A stretch of 64,000 nucleotides of DNA, taken from positions 73,640,501 through 73,704,500 of the forward strand of contig NC_133028.1 of assembly GCF_048771995.1 (NCBI RefSeq). The letters run 5' to 3'. Position numbers and translations under genes: made by a program. The notes beneath the pieces are model-generated. The model did no database searches. It saw nothing but the letters and a program-made list of their open reading frames with translations, and was not told the DNA's origin. This DNA comes from Taeniopygia guttata (taxonomy: Eukaryota; Chordata; Aves; Passeriformes; Estrildidae). This document shows, piece after piece, positions 23,027 through 35,285 of the stretch (within the stretch, counting starts at the first letter, position 1; every line of letters starts with the position of its first letter).

Positions 23027-23083
23027 AGCCTCAAAAACAAGCTCTGGTCAGGAAACAAGCTTGGTGCTTTGCACGCAGAAGAG
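23027..23083 (+). CDS. LUZP2: LUZP2 coding exon with intact donor
   Basis: Encodes SLKNKLWSGNKLGALHAEE, followed by donor GTAAGG at 23084. LUZP2 (leucine zipper protein 2) has the closely similar stretch just before SKKIQAQLKEL, which is what the next exon here encodes. This exon belongs to the coiled-coil region of the protein. Upstream there is no normal acceptor: the exon is fused to a CpG island in the same frame. The 5' LUZP2 exons are not in the window. It may now act as an internal part of a new first exon, or it may be a rearranged copy of the gene. Family identification is from memory of the protein and is strong because four exons agree in order. Confidence -1.
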
Positions 23084-24859
23084 GTAAGGAAGATTCCTCT
23101 CTGTTCTAAATCTAATGTACCCAAAAAAATTTGCATCAAAGTATTTTGTACTGAGGTCCTGGTGTATTTTATATATATACAAAAACACATATGAGTAGAA
23201 AATATATATATATTATGCTTATATGGTGAGTGTTCCTGAAGTGCTGTCATCCCAACTTATTTTTGTGACTTCACAAGAAGCAGTTCAAATGTATTAGAAA
23301 GCAAGTTGCAAACTCTAGTTTTAGACTGATAAAATCATCTAGGCGTGCCTATGATATAATTCTATAGATATATGCATCTATAAAATATATAAAACTGATT
23401 TCATTTACATGAACTCCTTGTCTACACTAAGCCAGGAATTGCCAAAGGCTTGTTTTGAAGTTGAGACAGGAACAATCCATTATTACTGATTTCCAGAATG
23501 CTTCCTTATTTCAGGGGAATAAAGATCCTGTCTTTGGCAAATTCCTCAATGTAGAAGTACCTGCACTCTTATAAGCATTCCCTTTATTTCTCTTTTAATT
23601 TCCAAAAAAAAAGTTATTACATGTGAATCTGATTTATTCACATTACTTTAGTCTGGGTTTTTTGCATCTATAATTGCTCTTAAGGTTATTGCACCTTGCC
23701 AGAAAGAAACCAAAGCATAAAAAATTTCCTCTGTACTAAAATTTTCCTAATGATGATTGAAAGCATTTTCTTCATTAGAGTCTATGCCTTTTGAGATCAG
23801 TACTTAGAAAGTCAAGTTTCTGCTAAATTCTCAAAGGTAGGAAATAATAGGATTAGAAATGTTTTTCTTAAGTTTTTCAAAATCCAAATTGTTTCAAAGA
23901 ATTTTGCTGCACTGATCTTTGCTATTAGTTTCAGATTTTACAGAATACCATTCCTTAGATTTATTCAGCCTTCCCAAAAGTCTGTCACTGAATTGGACTG
24001 CATCAATTGGTAAGAAATAAAATCTTTTTTAAAATTCCAACTTAAGATATACTCCTTTTGTAATACATTATGTTTATGGAATGCTCTTTCAGTAAATGTG
24101 AAACAGATTTCTAATCCATTCCAAGGACTTCGAAACACTTGGCATTAATTAATACAAGAGAGTGTCTTGTTTATCAGTTGGGATTGTGTATTTTATTAAA
24201 AACAAATTATTACTTTGAGAGGATGCTTGGGTAAATGGTGAAATAATGTTCCTTGAATAGTTGAGTTTAGTACAAAAAATCAATTTCTATTTCTTTTGTT
24301 TCAATTAATAAAATAATATATAGACTACTAGTTAGAATTATTTTAAGGATATATTTAGCAATATATAAAGTAAATATCAGCTTAAACTGATATAAATAAG
24401 CATAACTATGCCTGTACTTTCAAGGGCATGGTTACAAACTGAGAAGGTAGCTCCAAAGTAGTACACCTGCAACACCCTGATCTTTACAAAGACTTTTATA
24501 AGCCTATGGAGCCTTTTTGCTTCTAAGAATAAGATTGTTTACTTTGAAGTTGATGCCTTCAGTTATGCTTCATGGCAAGTATTAATAACAGCTCATGTCC
24601 AAAATGTGTAAGCCCAGCTGCTGTTCTTTACAGTCCTAACTCAGGTATGTGTTTTAGTTGTGTGCCGTTTTGCATTTTCCTCAGTACTTTTGGTTGGTTT
24701 GACTTGTGAAACTGGAAAAGCAATCGACAATTATTTGGAGGGGGACATTCTACATTATAAATCTGATCTAGGTTCTGCTGTTCTCAGAATTCACATAATT
24801 TTTTTTAATATTTAAAATTTAAAAAACCCAAAACCTGATTTGATTATCTTCATTTTCAG
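23084..24859 (+). other. LUZP2 intron
   Basis: AT-rich ordinary intron sequence between two LUZP2 exons. It includes a short TATATA-rich stretch near 23168-23220. No gene or clear transposon seen. Confidence -1.
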
Positions 24860-24922
24860 TCAAAAAAGATCCAAGCCCAGCTGAAAGAGCTTCATTATGG
24901 GAAAAAGGATTTGATTTTTAAG
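24860..24922 (+). CDS. LUZP2: LUZP2 coding exon
   Basis: Acceptor CTTCATTTTCAG and donor GTAAGT flank 63 bases in phase 0. The 21-residue peptide begins SKKIQAQLKEL and ends KKDLIFK, continuing directly from HAEE of the previous exon. It is a charged coiled-coil segment typical of this protein. No stop or frameshift is present. Confidence -1.
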
Positions 24923-27544
24923 GTAAGTTTTATTTCACTATAGTTAGCTAAAGTATATTAGCATTTATAGAGCATCGTAGCGAAGTAGGAATATGGTAGC
25001 TGCCTTTATTATTGCAGTTCTCAGGAAGAAGTTTGTTCTGAAAAGAACTCAAAACATCAAGACAGACTTAATACCATAATGGATTTTCAGAAATAGAATA
25101 TATTTTTGTGCTTGCAAAAAGCAAAATTCTAGGTTACTGCTGATGAATAAAACCTGTTGCCCTATTCCATACCTTCTGTAACGTCATCTTTTTAACTGAA
25201 TGATATCATATTTTACAGCTGCTTCTTGTTTTTCCTTTAATTAGCACTCCTCCATGGCAAAGTCAACTATTGTTAACATTTAAAGTAAATCTCTGTGTTC
25301 ATGATAAGCTTGAGCAATGTAGTGTTCCTTAGGTCTTAAGACTTAAGAAAAAAGAAACATCTGCTGCTAAAACAATCCAAATCAATAGTCTGCACTAGCT
25401 AGCACATTTTAAAAAATAATAAAAATTTTTACAATAAAGGAGGTCAGGACAAAACATAAAGACATTGCTGAAGGGTGTCTAGTCCTTGTTAACACAGGGA
25501 GAAGCTAATCCCTGTTAAAAGGAAGAGGAGAGAGATGTGGGTCATCTGACTGATGACTGTTAGTGGAGTAGTCCCTTTATATATTCCCAGCACAAAGGAT
25601 GGACATGAAGTAGTCATCTTCCAAGTTACTAGACCTAGAATTACTTACAAGTCATTCATGTCACTATGAGTTCCAGATTGTCTTCTGGAAGCGTTTAACT
25701 CTCTCTGCTGTTTCTCTATAGTATCTATAGTGCTGTGAATACGTAAATACAGAGAAATACAGAGTAATATAGTGGGCCATTGAAACAACAGTGTGATTTC
25801 TGTGCTTTTTTTTTTTTTTTTTTTTTTTTTGCGTGCTTGCTCTTTGCTTGGGGTTTTTTTGGTTGTTTTTTTTTTTTTTGGTTGGGTTTTGGTTTTTGTT
25901 TTTGTTTTTTTAATGCATAGGTTTAGTCCAAGGCTCTTCAGAGGTAAAGATCAAAAATTCTAATCTTGCTTTGCTGTGAAAGTTTGTTTTCTTTGGCTGA
26001 AGCAGTAGGATTGCTCAGCACTATTATCTTCCTGTTGTTTTCATTATGCTAACACACAGTGATCCCAAAAAAGGATCTGAGTTATGGTAGGGTGTCCACT
26101 AATGCTTAGCAAGGGAACTCCTGCCAAGTACTACCCACCTGAAAAAAGCTTACAGGAGATGAAAAAGAAAACGGGCACATAAACAAGTGAACACGGCAGA
26201 AAGGCTGTCCAGCAAGCCACTGACACACGTGCAGTGAAAGCCACCCTCTCCTAAGACTGCTTCAGTGACCTGTGGCAGTGTAGTAGTTAAGGCACACATG
26301 TGGGGAACTGTACTAAAGGCAGGAAATGTGTCTCCTGTGGATGGGAATGGTTTCATCTGACTGGATGTGGCATTCTCCATCATAGTCTCCACTTCAAATC
26401 CTTGGCGGGTTATATTCTGAAGGCTATGTCTACATTTGACCACATGAATTACACCTTCAAGTCTTTGATTTTTTTTGAATAGACATGGTTCTTTATAGGA
26501 CAATACCCTTTTCCTGACCCAGAGACGGGGCAACTGAGAGGCGTTTTAAAAACTTTTATTCCATTTTCAGTCTCATGAGAAGGGTGACACAATGCAGATG
26601 TTTGTAATTCACACCATCACAATCAGAAGCCAGCTATTTCCTAATGAAAATATACTATAAGTGTTTCTTGGCCTAGCTTTTTGCCATGCCATGTTGTAGA
26701 TGCCTTAAAGTGGGTCCCACTACAATACATCTTTCATAGTTCTGTTTGTCCAAAGTATCTAGTCTTATTTGCAAGGCCATCCTTTGAAACTTGTTTCTAG
26801 CTCCATTTCTCTCTCAACAATATCTGTCCTATTCCATGGCATTTCTAAATGAGTATGTCTTGTCTCAAAGTTTGCATATGGATGCATGCCGTGTGGACCT
26901 TCTGTCAGGCCCTGAGAACTTTCTACAAATCCATTTTCCACTCTTCTTGATTATGAATGAACACTAGAACCACCAGCTGAGATGTAGGTAATGGTAGTGT
27001 GGGTTCTCCTCTGAGTGCTTTTATTGCAAAATAAGGAGAGTTACTTGCCTTCTAGGTAAGCTATGATCTTATGTAATTTAAAATACTCAAAGATGGAGAA
27101 TGTTGATGAATTGTGAATTCCAAAGCCCCACGTACTGAGAACTATGTATTATATATTTATCTGTAAATAATTGAAATATCTCTTGACAGTGTGCAATTCC
27201 GTATGAAACTGAATGCCTGCTTTGCCAATATTGGTATATCCTTTATATGTAACCAGAAATATTTTTTGCTGGTTTATTCATAAATACTTTTCCTGTCCAA
27301 GAAAATTGGATCTGTGAAGCAGAGGGAGCAGCAGCCTTATGCTGTTCTCCTAAATCATATGAGATGGGGGGGAGGGTAGGTTCAGTGTGCTTGTTCATGT
27401 GTGTTTCATGTCTGAAGACACACACACACACACACTAAGCAGAGTAGAAGCCATTTAGTATAGTCTGGAAAACTTTTAAAGTATCTGCTTGTGCTGAGTG
27501 GAAGGTAAAACAGTGGAGGGAATGAACCCCACACAAGTGCTATG

Positions 27545-27812
27545 TGAAAGATTTCAAGTCAGGGCTACAATTTAATAGGAAAATTACAATAATGGCAATA
27601 GTACAGAAACGCTGGTTTAAAGGGACAAAGTCAGAACACGACCTGATACCCTGTTGGTCAGCGTGGTGGTGGCAGTCCAAATGGTGGTTGCAGTCCCATT
27701 GGATGTGGTCTTGTCAGAGCAGTGAGCCTGTGGAAAGGTCTGGTCCTGCTCTGAGGTCCGGTGCTGGTGGTAGAGAGTTCTTGTGGTTCTTGGGGATGCA
27801 GTCAAATACATA
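27545..27812 (-). mobile_element. Possible endogenous retrovirus fragment
   Basis: A GT-rich segment with repeated GGTGGTGGCAGTCC-like phrases. It resembles my memory of a passerine ERV terminal or leader region read in reverse. No target-site duplication or retroviral gene was seen. The assignment is weak. Confidence -1.
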
Positions 27813-28456
27813 GAGTCAAATACAAAACTATGTGAAATTATTTTTGCATCATATTGACTGGACTTGGTAAATATCTGTACCATTCCTCCCTCTGAAGTAA
27901 AACTGATGCCGTGTGTGTTTCCTTCTCTATTAGCGAAGTTAATTACATGCCACAGTAAACTGATTTTCCAGAATTTTAAATTATTTATTTCTCTAATGAA
28001 GGCAATGAGATTCCATATTACATACAGAGAAAGAGATGAAATAATAAAAGAAAAACAAAGGAAGGAAAAAAACAAGCAGAAAACCACCTGCTTTGGCAGA
28101 CAATTTGTGTAAACATTAGGATTGCTTTCTGGGCTTGTGATAATTGATTACATATTTTAAATTTGTGATAAATTTTTACAGAAGTACTTTGTGTACTGGC
28201 ACATATATGAAGATGCAAGTTTCAGGCTTTCTAATACAGTTTTATTTGTATAGTTCTGGTGACTAGGCTTGATCCTAAAGCACCTCATGTACATCCACTT
28301 CCCCCATGATTTGCCTCTGCACGTATTAAAATTATCAGCTGCAGAATTCAGCTAACTTTGCATATGTGAAAAACTAGTCCATTTAACAGATTTTAAAGCA
28401 TTCTTCATTATGTTCAAAGTACCATTAAGCTCCTATTTTTCTTGCAGAAAGCTTTC

Positions 28457-28458
<2 letters not shown>

Positions 28459-28498
<40 letters not shown>
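28459..28498 (+). repeat. Poly-A run of about 40 bases
   Basis: A long uninterrupted A run inside the LUZP2 intron. No retroposed sequence was recognised immediately upstream, so its origin is unclear. Confidence -1.
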
Positions 28499-28501
<3 letters not shown>

Positions 28502-29039
28502 GTGTCACTTTCCTATAACTTTATTTGTGTATTTATGTGTCTAGCTCAGAAAGAATGCTCTTATCTTTGTTGCTACTTTTACATTGCCCTGTAATGGTAA
28601 ATAGAATTTCTGTAGTTCAGTCTTCGAAGGAGATGATAAGAAAAAACTGGGAACAGTTTCCTTTTTGGCCTGTTGTACCAACTTCCCTGAGAGAATACTG
28701 CTTTCAGACAGGATCTTTAGTCTGGGGTGTGTTTGTTCATCCAGCGTGGTTTTTCAGCATCTGGATCTTGTGCAGCCTCCCTTGGAAAGTTTACCAGAAC
28801 TGTGTAGGAAAGACATGACTGAACTAAAAAAACTATTATAAAATACCAGTTATAAACATAAATGCAATGTAAAATAGTAGAGTTTTTTTTTGTTTTGTTT
28901 TGTTTTGTTTTTTTTTCCCAGAGCTCTTGCAACACATTATTAGGGATAATAAGTTCTATAAGCTACAGGCTGACTTCATCATGCCGCATAACAGCTGATA
29001 ATGGGCTATTGACTGTCACTGCATGACTGATAACAGTTA

Positions 29040-29345
29040 CAGCATCCCATTGTGAGATGCTCCACCCAGAGGGAGAAGCCAAGCATTCCTTACTGGATAT
29101 AATTTGGGGTTTTGGGACACCAAACTCAGGCTTTTCCACTGGGTTTCCAGGAGGACTGCAGCCATTCCAACCCTGACCAAAAAGGGTATCAGGTTATATT
29201 CTGACTCTGTCAGTGGTTTTTCTTTTGTATTATTGCAGGTATTTTGTTTCCTTTTCTCACTTTTCCTAATAAACTGTATTTTTGATTTGGAGTCTCTCAT
29301 TGGTTTTGTTTTCAAACCAGAACAAGACAGTAGTCAATTCTAACC
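29040..29345 (+). mobile_element. Possible solo LTR fragment
   Basis: A compact block with a polyadenylation signal AATAAA at 29268-29273 inside CTTTTCCTAATAAACTG, followed by a T-rich end. That is the layout of the R-U5 part of a passerine LTR. The ends are not clear and no retroviral coding sequence is adjacent. Confidence -1.
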
Positions 29346-31675
29346 ACCACTGCCTGCTTTCTGTCAACTGCCAAGACTTTCAGATGCCTACGTAATGCAT
29401 GTATTGAAGGAAACCAGACACCCTCTAATTCATAACTGTAGCTCTGGTTTTTCACTGATTTAGACTGTAAATCTGATGGTGCTGAAATAAGAAGTTGCCT
29501 AGTTGTATGGTCCTCACCATTTCCATCTGAGTCTAATTCTGCACGCTATCAGAGGTGCCATCCTAGCCTCATGTTTGTCATATGTTATTTTGTGTAATTT
29601 CCTTTTTAGTGGCAATTGAAATGATGCAGTTTTTCAAATCTTGATTCTCTTTAATTGAGAGCGTATTAATTTGTATAGCTGTACTGAAAAATAAGAAGTA
29701 ACAGTATAAAAATGTTAATGATGTGAGAAATTTCTTGGTCTAGTTCTATGAGAAGTGTCTCTGCGTCATATAGAGTCAATGTCCAGTCTTTCAGACATTT
29801 TCTGTGGCCGTGTTTATTGTGAGTGATACTGTATACCATATTTAGGAAAAAATCCAAAAAGTTACTGAATTCTAGCAATTTCTTATATCAGTAATTTTTT
29901 TCTCTAGTAAATCAGTAATAACTCCACTTAAATTTTGCAAACTGATAAAGTGGAAGGATTATTTCTGTAGTGAATTCTCTGTTGCCAGACTAAAGGGTCA
30001 AACCAATGGTCTGATATGTATGTTGTGGCAGTGACTGATGTTAGCTGTAAGGAATGTGATGCAGTGTAAATTATGGACAGCAATTCACAAGAGACTTTCC
30101 CACGTCACAGTTGACTTGCACTTTGAAGGAAGTTTGGTTTTGACTAATGAAACTGTGACTCTGGTGATAAATCTGAAGATAAATGCCTATTCCTGTTTTA
30201 AAATGCAACTACTCAGTTCTTTACACGAGTTGGGAACTGAAAATTCCAGACTCTTGACATTTCATTTGGCAGAACAGACTATGCCTAATGCAAATGAACA
30301 TCACATTAGCTGTCTGCTGAGGACTACAGGCGTGCCTAAGCTCACCACCTCATCTATGCCGTGTGCTGGAAGGACTGTCATTACCCCAGCAGAAAACAAG
30401 TTAACCTTACAGGATTTACACTAAACAACATTTACGTAGTGTGGCTATCCATTAAGCTATGCTACAATCAGCAGCGTGCAGGAGATCTTGAAAGGTCTGC
30501 CAAGAAAAAATCTCTGGCTGGGATTGTACTCCAGAAGCCTGAGGGCATGGAATGGTGTTGAGGGAAAATGCACTTGCAAATATTGAAATAAAAATGTGGT
30601 GCTCTTTATCTGAAAATTGAGAATTTTATCCTATTATTTTGCATACACAAAATGTATATTTACCTAATCAGAATTTCCGAGAGAAAAGATAAGTGGCTAG
30701 TCCAGTGTCCTTCTCTATGGATCCCTTTTCAAACAGGGAAAACAATGGCTAGGCTGGGTTTTTTGCAGGTACAACAGCAAAAGAATCCTTATTCCTTTTG
30801 GTTGTATACTAATGTGTTATTAATGACAAGGCTGACAACTTCAGGAATCTGCTTTCCTGAAACAGAAGAGTCTTGCAGAGAATGTATTTCCTTCAAGTGA
30901 ACAGGCTGGGTTCATACATATCCTAGGGAAAGAGAGAGAAAATACTTGTCTTTATTTACTGAACATTTAAAAGCATCTTCTGATGCTCTTTGTTTTGGGC
31001 CACTCACTTAAAAAGCTTCTGCTGAACTCCTGTGCTCCATGAATGACATATACATTATACAGAGCCAGAAGTCCTTCCACTCAGGGTGCAGGCTACTAGC
31101 CTGATCCTGACTTCCAACACAAGTCTCCCAAATTGCTTTCCTGCTATGAGTTAGCTAGTCTTGTGCATTTTCCTTCTCTATTTCCAGGAAAAGACATGGA
31201 GAAAAAAAATCTGGAGTTACCTCCTTGTATAGTAGTAGGTAGTATAATTTCATAAGGTGTCTGCATGCAAGAAGAATGTTTGGGTGTTTTCTAATTTGTC
31301 TGTTTATGCCCAATTAGCTTAATGGTGGCATCACAATGCCTAAAACTACAAAATAATTTTCAAATTGCACTCGGAAGTCAGACAAACGAACAAAATTATT
31401 AAATGACATTTGAATACCTTGAATTTTCCAGAAGGATATTATGGCATAATCTTAAATATTTTATAGTATGGAAATAATTTTGCTATTGACATTGAATTAT
31501 TATAAGCTTGCATTCACATCAATGGAGCACATTTGGCCATAATGTTTTTTTTTCCTCAGGAAAAGCAAATCTGACCCAGCCCATATGTATTACTTGCAAA
31601 ATTTCTGTTCTTTCCTCTCTCACATGCAAAAAAGGCATTGGAGATTGCATCAGCTTTTTTTCTTGATCCCCACAG

Positions 31676-31750
31676 GCACAACAGCTAACAGATCTGGAGC
31701 AAAAACTATCTGTTGCAAAAGACAAATTGGAAAACGCAGCCCTTGACAAA
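31676..31750 (+). CDS. LUZP2: LUZP2 coding exon
   Basis: Acceptor GATCCCCACAG and donor GTAAGA flank 75 bases in phase 0. The peptide begins AQQLTDLEQKLSVAKDKLE and keeps the heptad leucines of the leucine-zipper region. The sequence is fully open and in phase with its neighbours. Confidence -1.
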
Positions 31751-32149
31751 GTAAGAAGTGTCATGTAATGTAAGCATGTTTACCTATATCGGCTGTGGAT
31801 GTTTTGGTGGAATTTGACAAAAACAAATGTAAGCCTTGCAGTTACTTAGATGAATACTAAGTTACATATGAATTGTACCTGAGAGAGATGCTACTGAAAT
31901 CAGTGGAACTAATTATGATACATGAAGTTAAGTACATCTGCAAAGTTATTTAAGAAGAGGATGGTCAAATTAGAAAAAAAAGCTCAAAAAATTTTTGCAC
32001 TGATTTTAGTAGATTTAGGTATTTATTGAACTACAGTTTGTGCTGACTGTAGGCTTAGTGTCAGTCATAAGTTTATTTACACTAGAGCAGTTTTCTATTT
32101 CCCACCATGAACCCTTAGAATGTTTACAAATTTTGAATTACCAGGCCCC

Positions 32150-32697
32150 AGATACCAAGAGTAGTGTGACCAGTAGGACTAGGAAAGTGATTGTCCCCCT
32201 GTACTCAGAACTGGTAAGGCCACACCTCACATACTGTTCCGTTTTGGGCCACTCACTTAAAAAATGGCATTTTAGTGCTGGAGTGAGTTCAGAGAAGGGC
32301 AGTGACGCTGGTGAAGGTCTTCTGGGGGCATCTGGGGGAATTGGCCTTGTTTGGTCTGAAGAAGAGGAGGCTCACGCTCATTGTTCTCTTCAGCTGTCTA
32401 AAAGGAAACGATCATGAGGCAGGGGTTGGTTTTTTCTGCCATGTCTCAAGTGGAAGGATGAGAGGAAATTACTTTAAGTTGTACCAGGGGAGATACAGAT
32501 TAGACATCAGAAATTTTATTTTCACTGCAGAAGTGGTTAGGCATTGGAATAAGCTGCCAAGGGAGGTTGTGGAGGTACCACCTGTAGAAGTGTTGAAGAG
32601 GCATCTGGATGTGGCACTTGGGTTTAGGGGTGATTAAAATGGTGCTGTGTTGCCAGATGGTCTTAAAGGTCTCTTCCAGTCTTGATGATTCTGTGGA
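32150..32697 (+). mobile_element. CR1 LINE 3' end
   Basis: Contains hallmark CR1 phrases in order: GTTTTGGGCCACTCACT, CAGAGAAGGGCA, GAAGAGGAGGCTCA, GGAAATTACTTTAAGTTG, CATTGGAATAAGCTGCC and TCTTAAAGGTCTCTTCCAGT. It ends with the 3' phrase GATGATTCTGTGGATC, where an intact CR1 would have a short ATTCTRTG tandem. It is a 5'-truncated and diverged copy; only remnants of the 3' end of the reverse-transcriptase frame and the 3' UTR remain. CR1 is the dominant LINE of birds, which supports the host call. Confidence -1.
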
Positions 32698-33360
32698 TCT
32701 AGCCATGTGATAGGACTGAAATAGATCAGGGACATAGGAAGAATGCATCACATGTGGGCAGCATTTTGGCCGGTAAGCAGCCTATTTTGATCACAATCAC
32801 ATCTAGGCAAGGTTATAGCAAACTTTGTCAAATTACATCCCTGGTTCCAATAGTGTTTCCTTCACCTGTGCTTTCCTGGTGTTCATTTATAGATCTCCTA
32901 TCAGCAAAGTCAATACTGAATTATGCTATTCACAGGATGGAAACAAATTTACTTGTTCTTCTTTTACCTTTGAAATGGCAAAATTGGAATGGCTGCTGTC
33001 AAGAAAGAATAAGCACTGGATAGCAGGATTAAGAGATGAGAAATTATCCAGAGAAATTTCTGGATGAGAGGAGAGTAATTTCAGATTGGTGCCATCTGCA
33101 GGAAGCACTAGGGTTATATCAGACTAGATTGACTGAGTCCATATCATCATGCAAAATTAGCCAGTCTGCTACCTCTGCCCATTTAACCATAACAAATGGT
33201 GATTTATGCTGTCTGTGCAGTCACTAACTTGAAAAGGTAGAATTCAAGAGATGTTACATTGAAAAGAAGTACTTTTTCCGATGGACATCAAAATTGCAAT
33301 GACTAAGTCTCATAACTGGATCCAGGGATGGTGATATCTTTTTACTTTTATGGTTCCTCC

Positions 33361-33538
33361 CTCTTTCTTTTTTTCCCTTTTTCCCTTTTTCCCTTTTTCC
33401 CTTTTTCCCTTTTTCCCTTTTTCCCTTTTTCCCTTTTTCCCTTTTTCCCTTTTTCCCTTTTTCCCTTTTTCCCTTTTCCCCTTTTCCCCTTTTTCCCTTT
33501 TCCCCTTTTCCCCTTCCCCTTTCCCTTCTTTTTCTCCC
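33361..33538 (+). repeat. (TTTTTCCC)n pyrimidine tract
   Basis: About 180 bases of nearly perfect 8-base repeat with CCCC variants at the right end. One strand is all pyrimidine and the pattern has mirror symmetry, so it could form triplex DNA. Open frames in it on both strands are artefacts of the repeat. Confidence -1.
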
Positions 33539-35120
33539 TTCCCTGAACTTCTTCCTCATTTTCTTAAGTGTTATTTTTATGCTTTTATATTGATTTGTTA
33601 CTGTAGGTAATAACCAAAACAGTTACATATTTGCTTTCATCTGCAACCAAATTGCTCTACAATAAAACATTTACATATATGTAAAACACAGGTAATTCTG
33701 TGGTTTTCACTCTAATCTGCCCCAAGGGATCTATTAACAAGAACCTAAGTTAATGACTTACCTTAAAGGGCAGGTCATAACATGTTCCATCTCCCATATC
33801 TCTAATTTTTCCTATTGTGCTCTGCTTTAATGATCTTTCTATGGTTGTCTTTTGTCCTCCTGTGGAAATACACTTCTACTAACTGGCATTGTTTGTTTTT
33901 TAAAGAAACATTTAGTTTTTTCCAGTTAAGAGATAAATTCCCTGTTTTCAGTTCAGGGGAAGTTTATCTGAGTTAAAACAAAATATTTGTAATTTTCTCA
34001 AAAATATTTGCTAAGAAAATAAACTAAAACATGCTGTATGGCATTGCTTAGGATTAATAGGACTATGAAATATTTTTATTTTATATGCAATATTTCACAT
34101 ACATTATATGTAATGTGTAATGTTATATACACATTTTCCACCATGTTTACATATGTTTTCCACCAGCTTTTGCCATGGTATCCTTTGATTTATATACCTT
34201 TAAAAAAATCTTTGATGATTGAAATGTGAACGCATTCTGTATTTACAGGTGTATTTTTAATAAAAAGAAGAAAACTAGAAATTAAATGTTTTTTTAATGC
34301 CAAATGCTGCTGACTCCCCCTGGAGTGAGTGTAAGATTTGACCTCAATGGCTAACATTTGATACATGTCTTGCTTTGATGAAATAAAGATTTAAAATATG
34401 ATTTCCTCACTGCTGTAGTTATCTCCTTGTTCTTGCTTTCTCAGCTTATTTCAATTACAGACTTCTGTTTCCATCAATATATCTGTCTATCTTTCTGGGA
34501 GTAAAGCACAAATGTTCTAACAAGAGTCGCAAGCACTTCACCACTTAGAAGTTTTATTTTGGCTTAATGGACAGTAGTGGGTCTGGACAAACATATTTTT
34601 AACTGTTAAAAAGACCTATGGTTTTTTTACTATATAGTGCAAAAGTATAATATGCCCATGAGGGAAGCCATCTTAATTGGATTATAATCTATGTATAATG
34701 TAGAAAAACACCAATTATTTGGAATGTTATAGACAAAACTCCATGCAAAGTCTGTGTCTTGCAATACTTATGACTTCTCTGTAGATATTATACATAAAAG
34801 GCTGGACACCGTATGATATTTTGTAAATAGTATTTTTCTTTTCAGAAAAAATATATTTAAGTACTATTTGCAATAATCAATGTGGATAAAACTGCTTGAA
34901 GGGATGGGAAGAGAGTGCAGTGACTTCCTAGGCAGTTTGGTGTCTAATGTACTGTAACCTAATCACATAAAAATACTGCTTTAGACAGTCTTAATTCCTT
35001 CCATCAATAAGAAAAAGCAGCAGCTACTCCTAAGTGTTTGGTTTAATACAGATGGAGAATGTAAGCCCTTGTGTTCATCACAGCACATCACAGAGAAGTG
35101 ATGGTTTCTTATTTCCCCAG

Positions 35121-35285
35121 GAGTCCCAGCTGAAAGCTCTGAAGGAGACTGTGCAGCTTTGCCTGTGCTCCGTTCTGCGCAGTCAGCCTCCCGCAGCGAG
35201 TCTGATCTCCTCCAAACCAGCTGAGAAGCTGCCTTCCTCCAATGCAAAGGGCTCCCAAGCCCCATCCCAAGGCACAAGCACCAAG
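35121..35285 (+). CDS. LUZP2: LUZP2 coding exon, end of coiled coil and low-complexity tail
   Basis: Acceptor TTATTTCCCCAG and donor GTATGA flank 165 bases in phase 0. The 55-residue peptide begins ESQLKALKETVQLCLCSVL and passes into a Ser/Pro/Lys-rich tail, as LUZP2 does after its zipper. The C-terminal exon or exons of LUZP2 were not found before about 36.9 kb, where different duplicated DNA begins. The gene is therefore either cut by a rearrangement or continues after an intron larger than the window. Confidence -1.

Larger units (their letters stand above)
22437..23083 (+). repeat. 7.2-kb tandem unit, truncated copy 3
   Basis: Only the first roughly 650 bases of the unit are present: AT-rich leader, CpG island and LUZP2 exon. 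Relative to copy 1 it lacks 180 bases inside the island, between two GCGAGCG motifs. At the point where copies 1 and 2 run into the NRF1-like array, this copy has a proper splice donor and continues into the LUZP2 intron. It therefore forms the junction between the array and the gene. Confidence -1.
24923..31675 (+). other. Large LUZP2 intron
   Basis: Mostly unique AT-rich DNA with T-rich runs at 25808-25940, a short CA repeat near 27420, a poly-A run at about 28459-28498 and two possible LTR fragments listed separately. Short open frames, such as the one near 30038-30424, have no recognisable similarity and are probably chance. Confidence -1.
31751..35120 (+). other. LUZP2 intron with CR1 and pyrimidine tract
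   Basis: Contains the CR1 fragment and the TTTTTCCC tract listed separately. The rest is AT-rich with nothing recognised. Confidence -1.

Noticed and set aside
30038..30424. Plus-strand frame of 128 codons in the large LUZP2 intron
   Set aside because: No recognisable family, no splice or promoter context, and composition equal to the surrounding intron.
33254..33559. Lys/Gly-rich minus-strand and Phe/Pro-rich plus-strand frames
   Set aside because: Both arise from the TTTTTCCC repeat.
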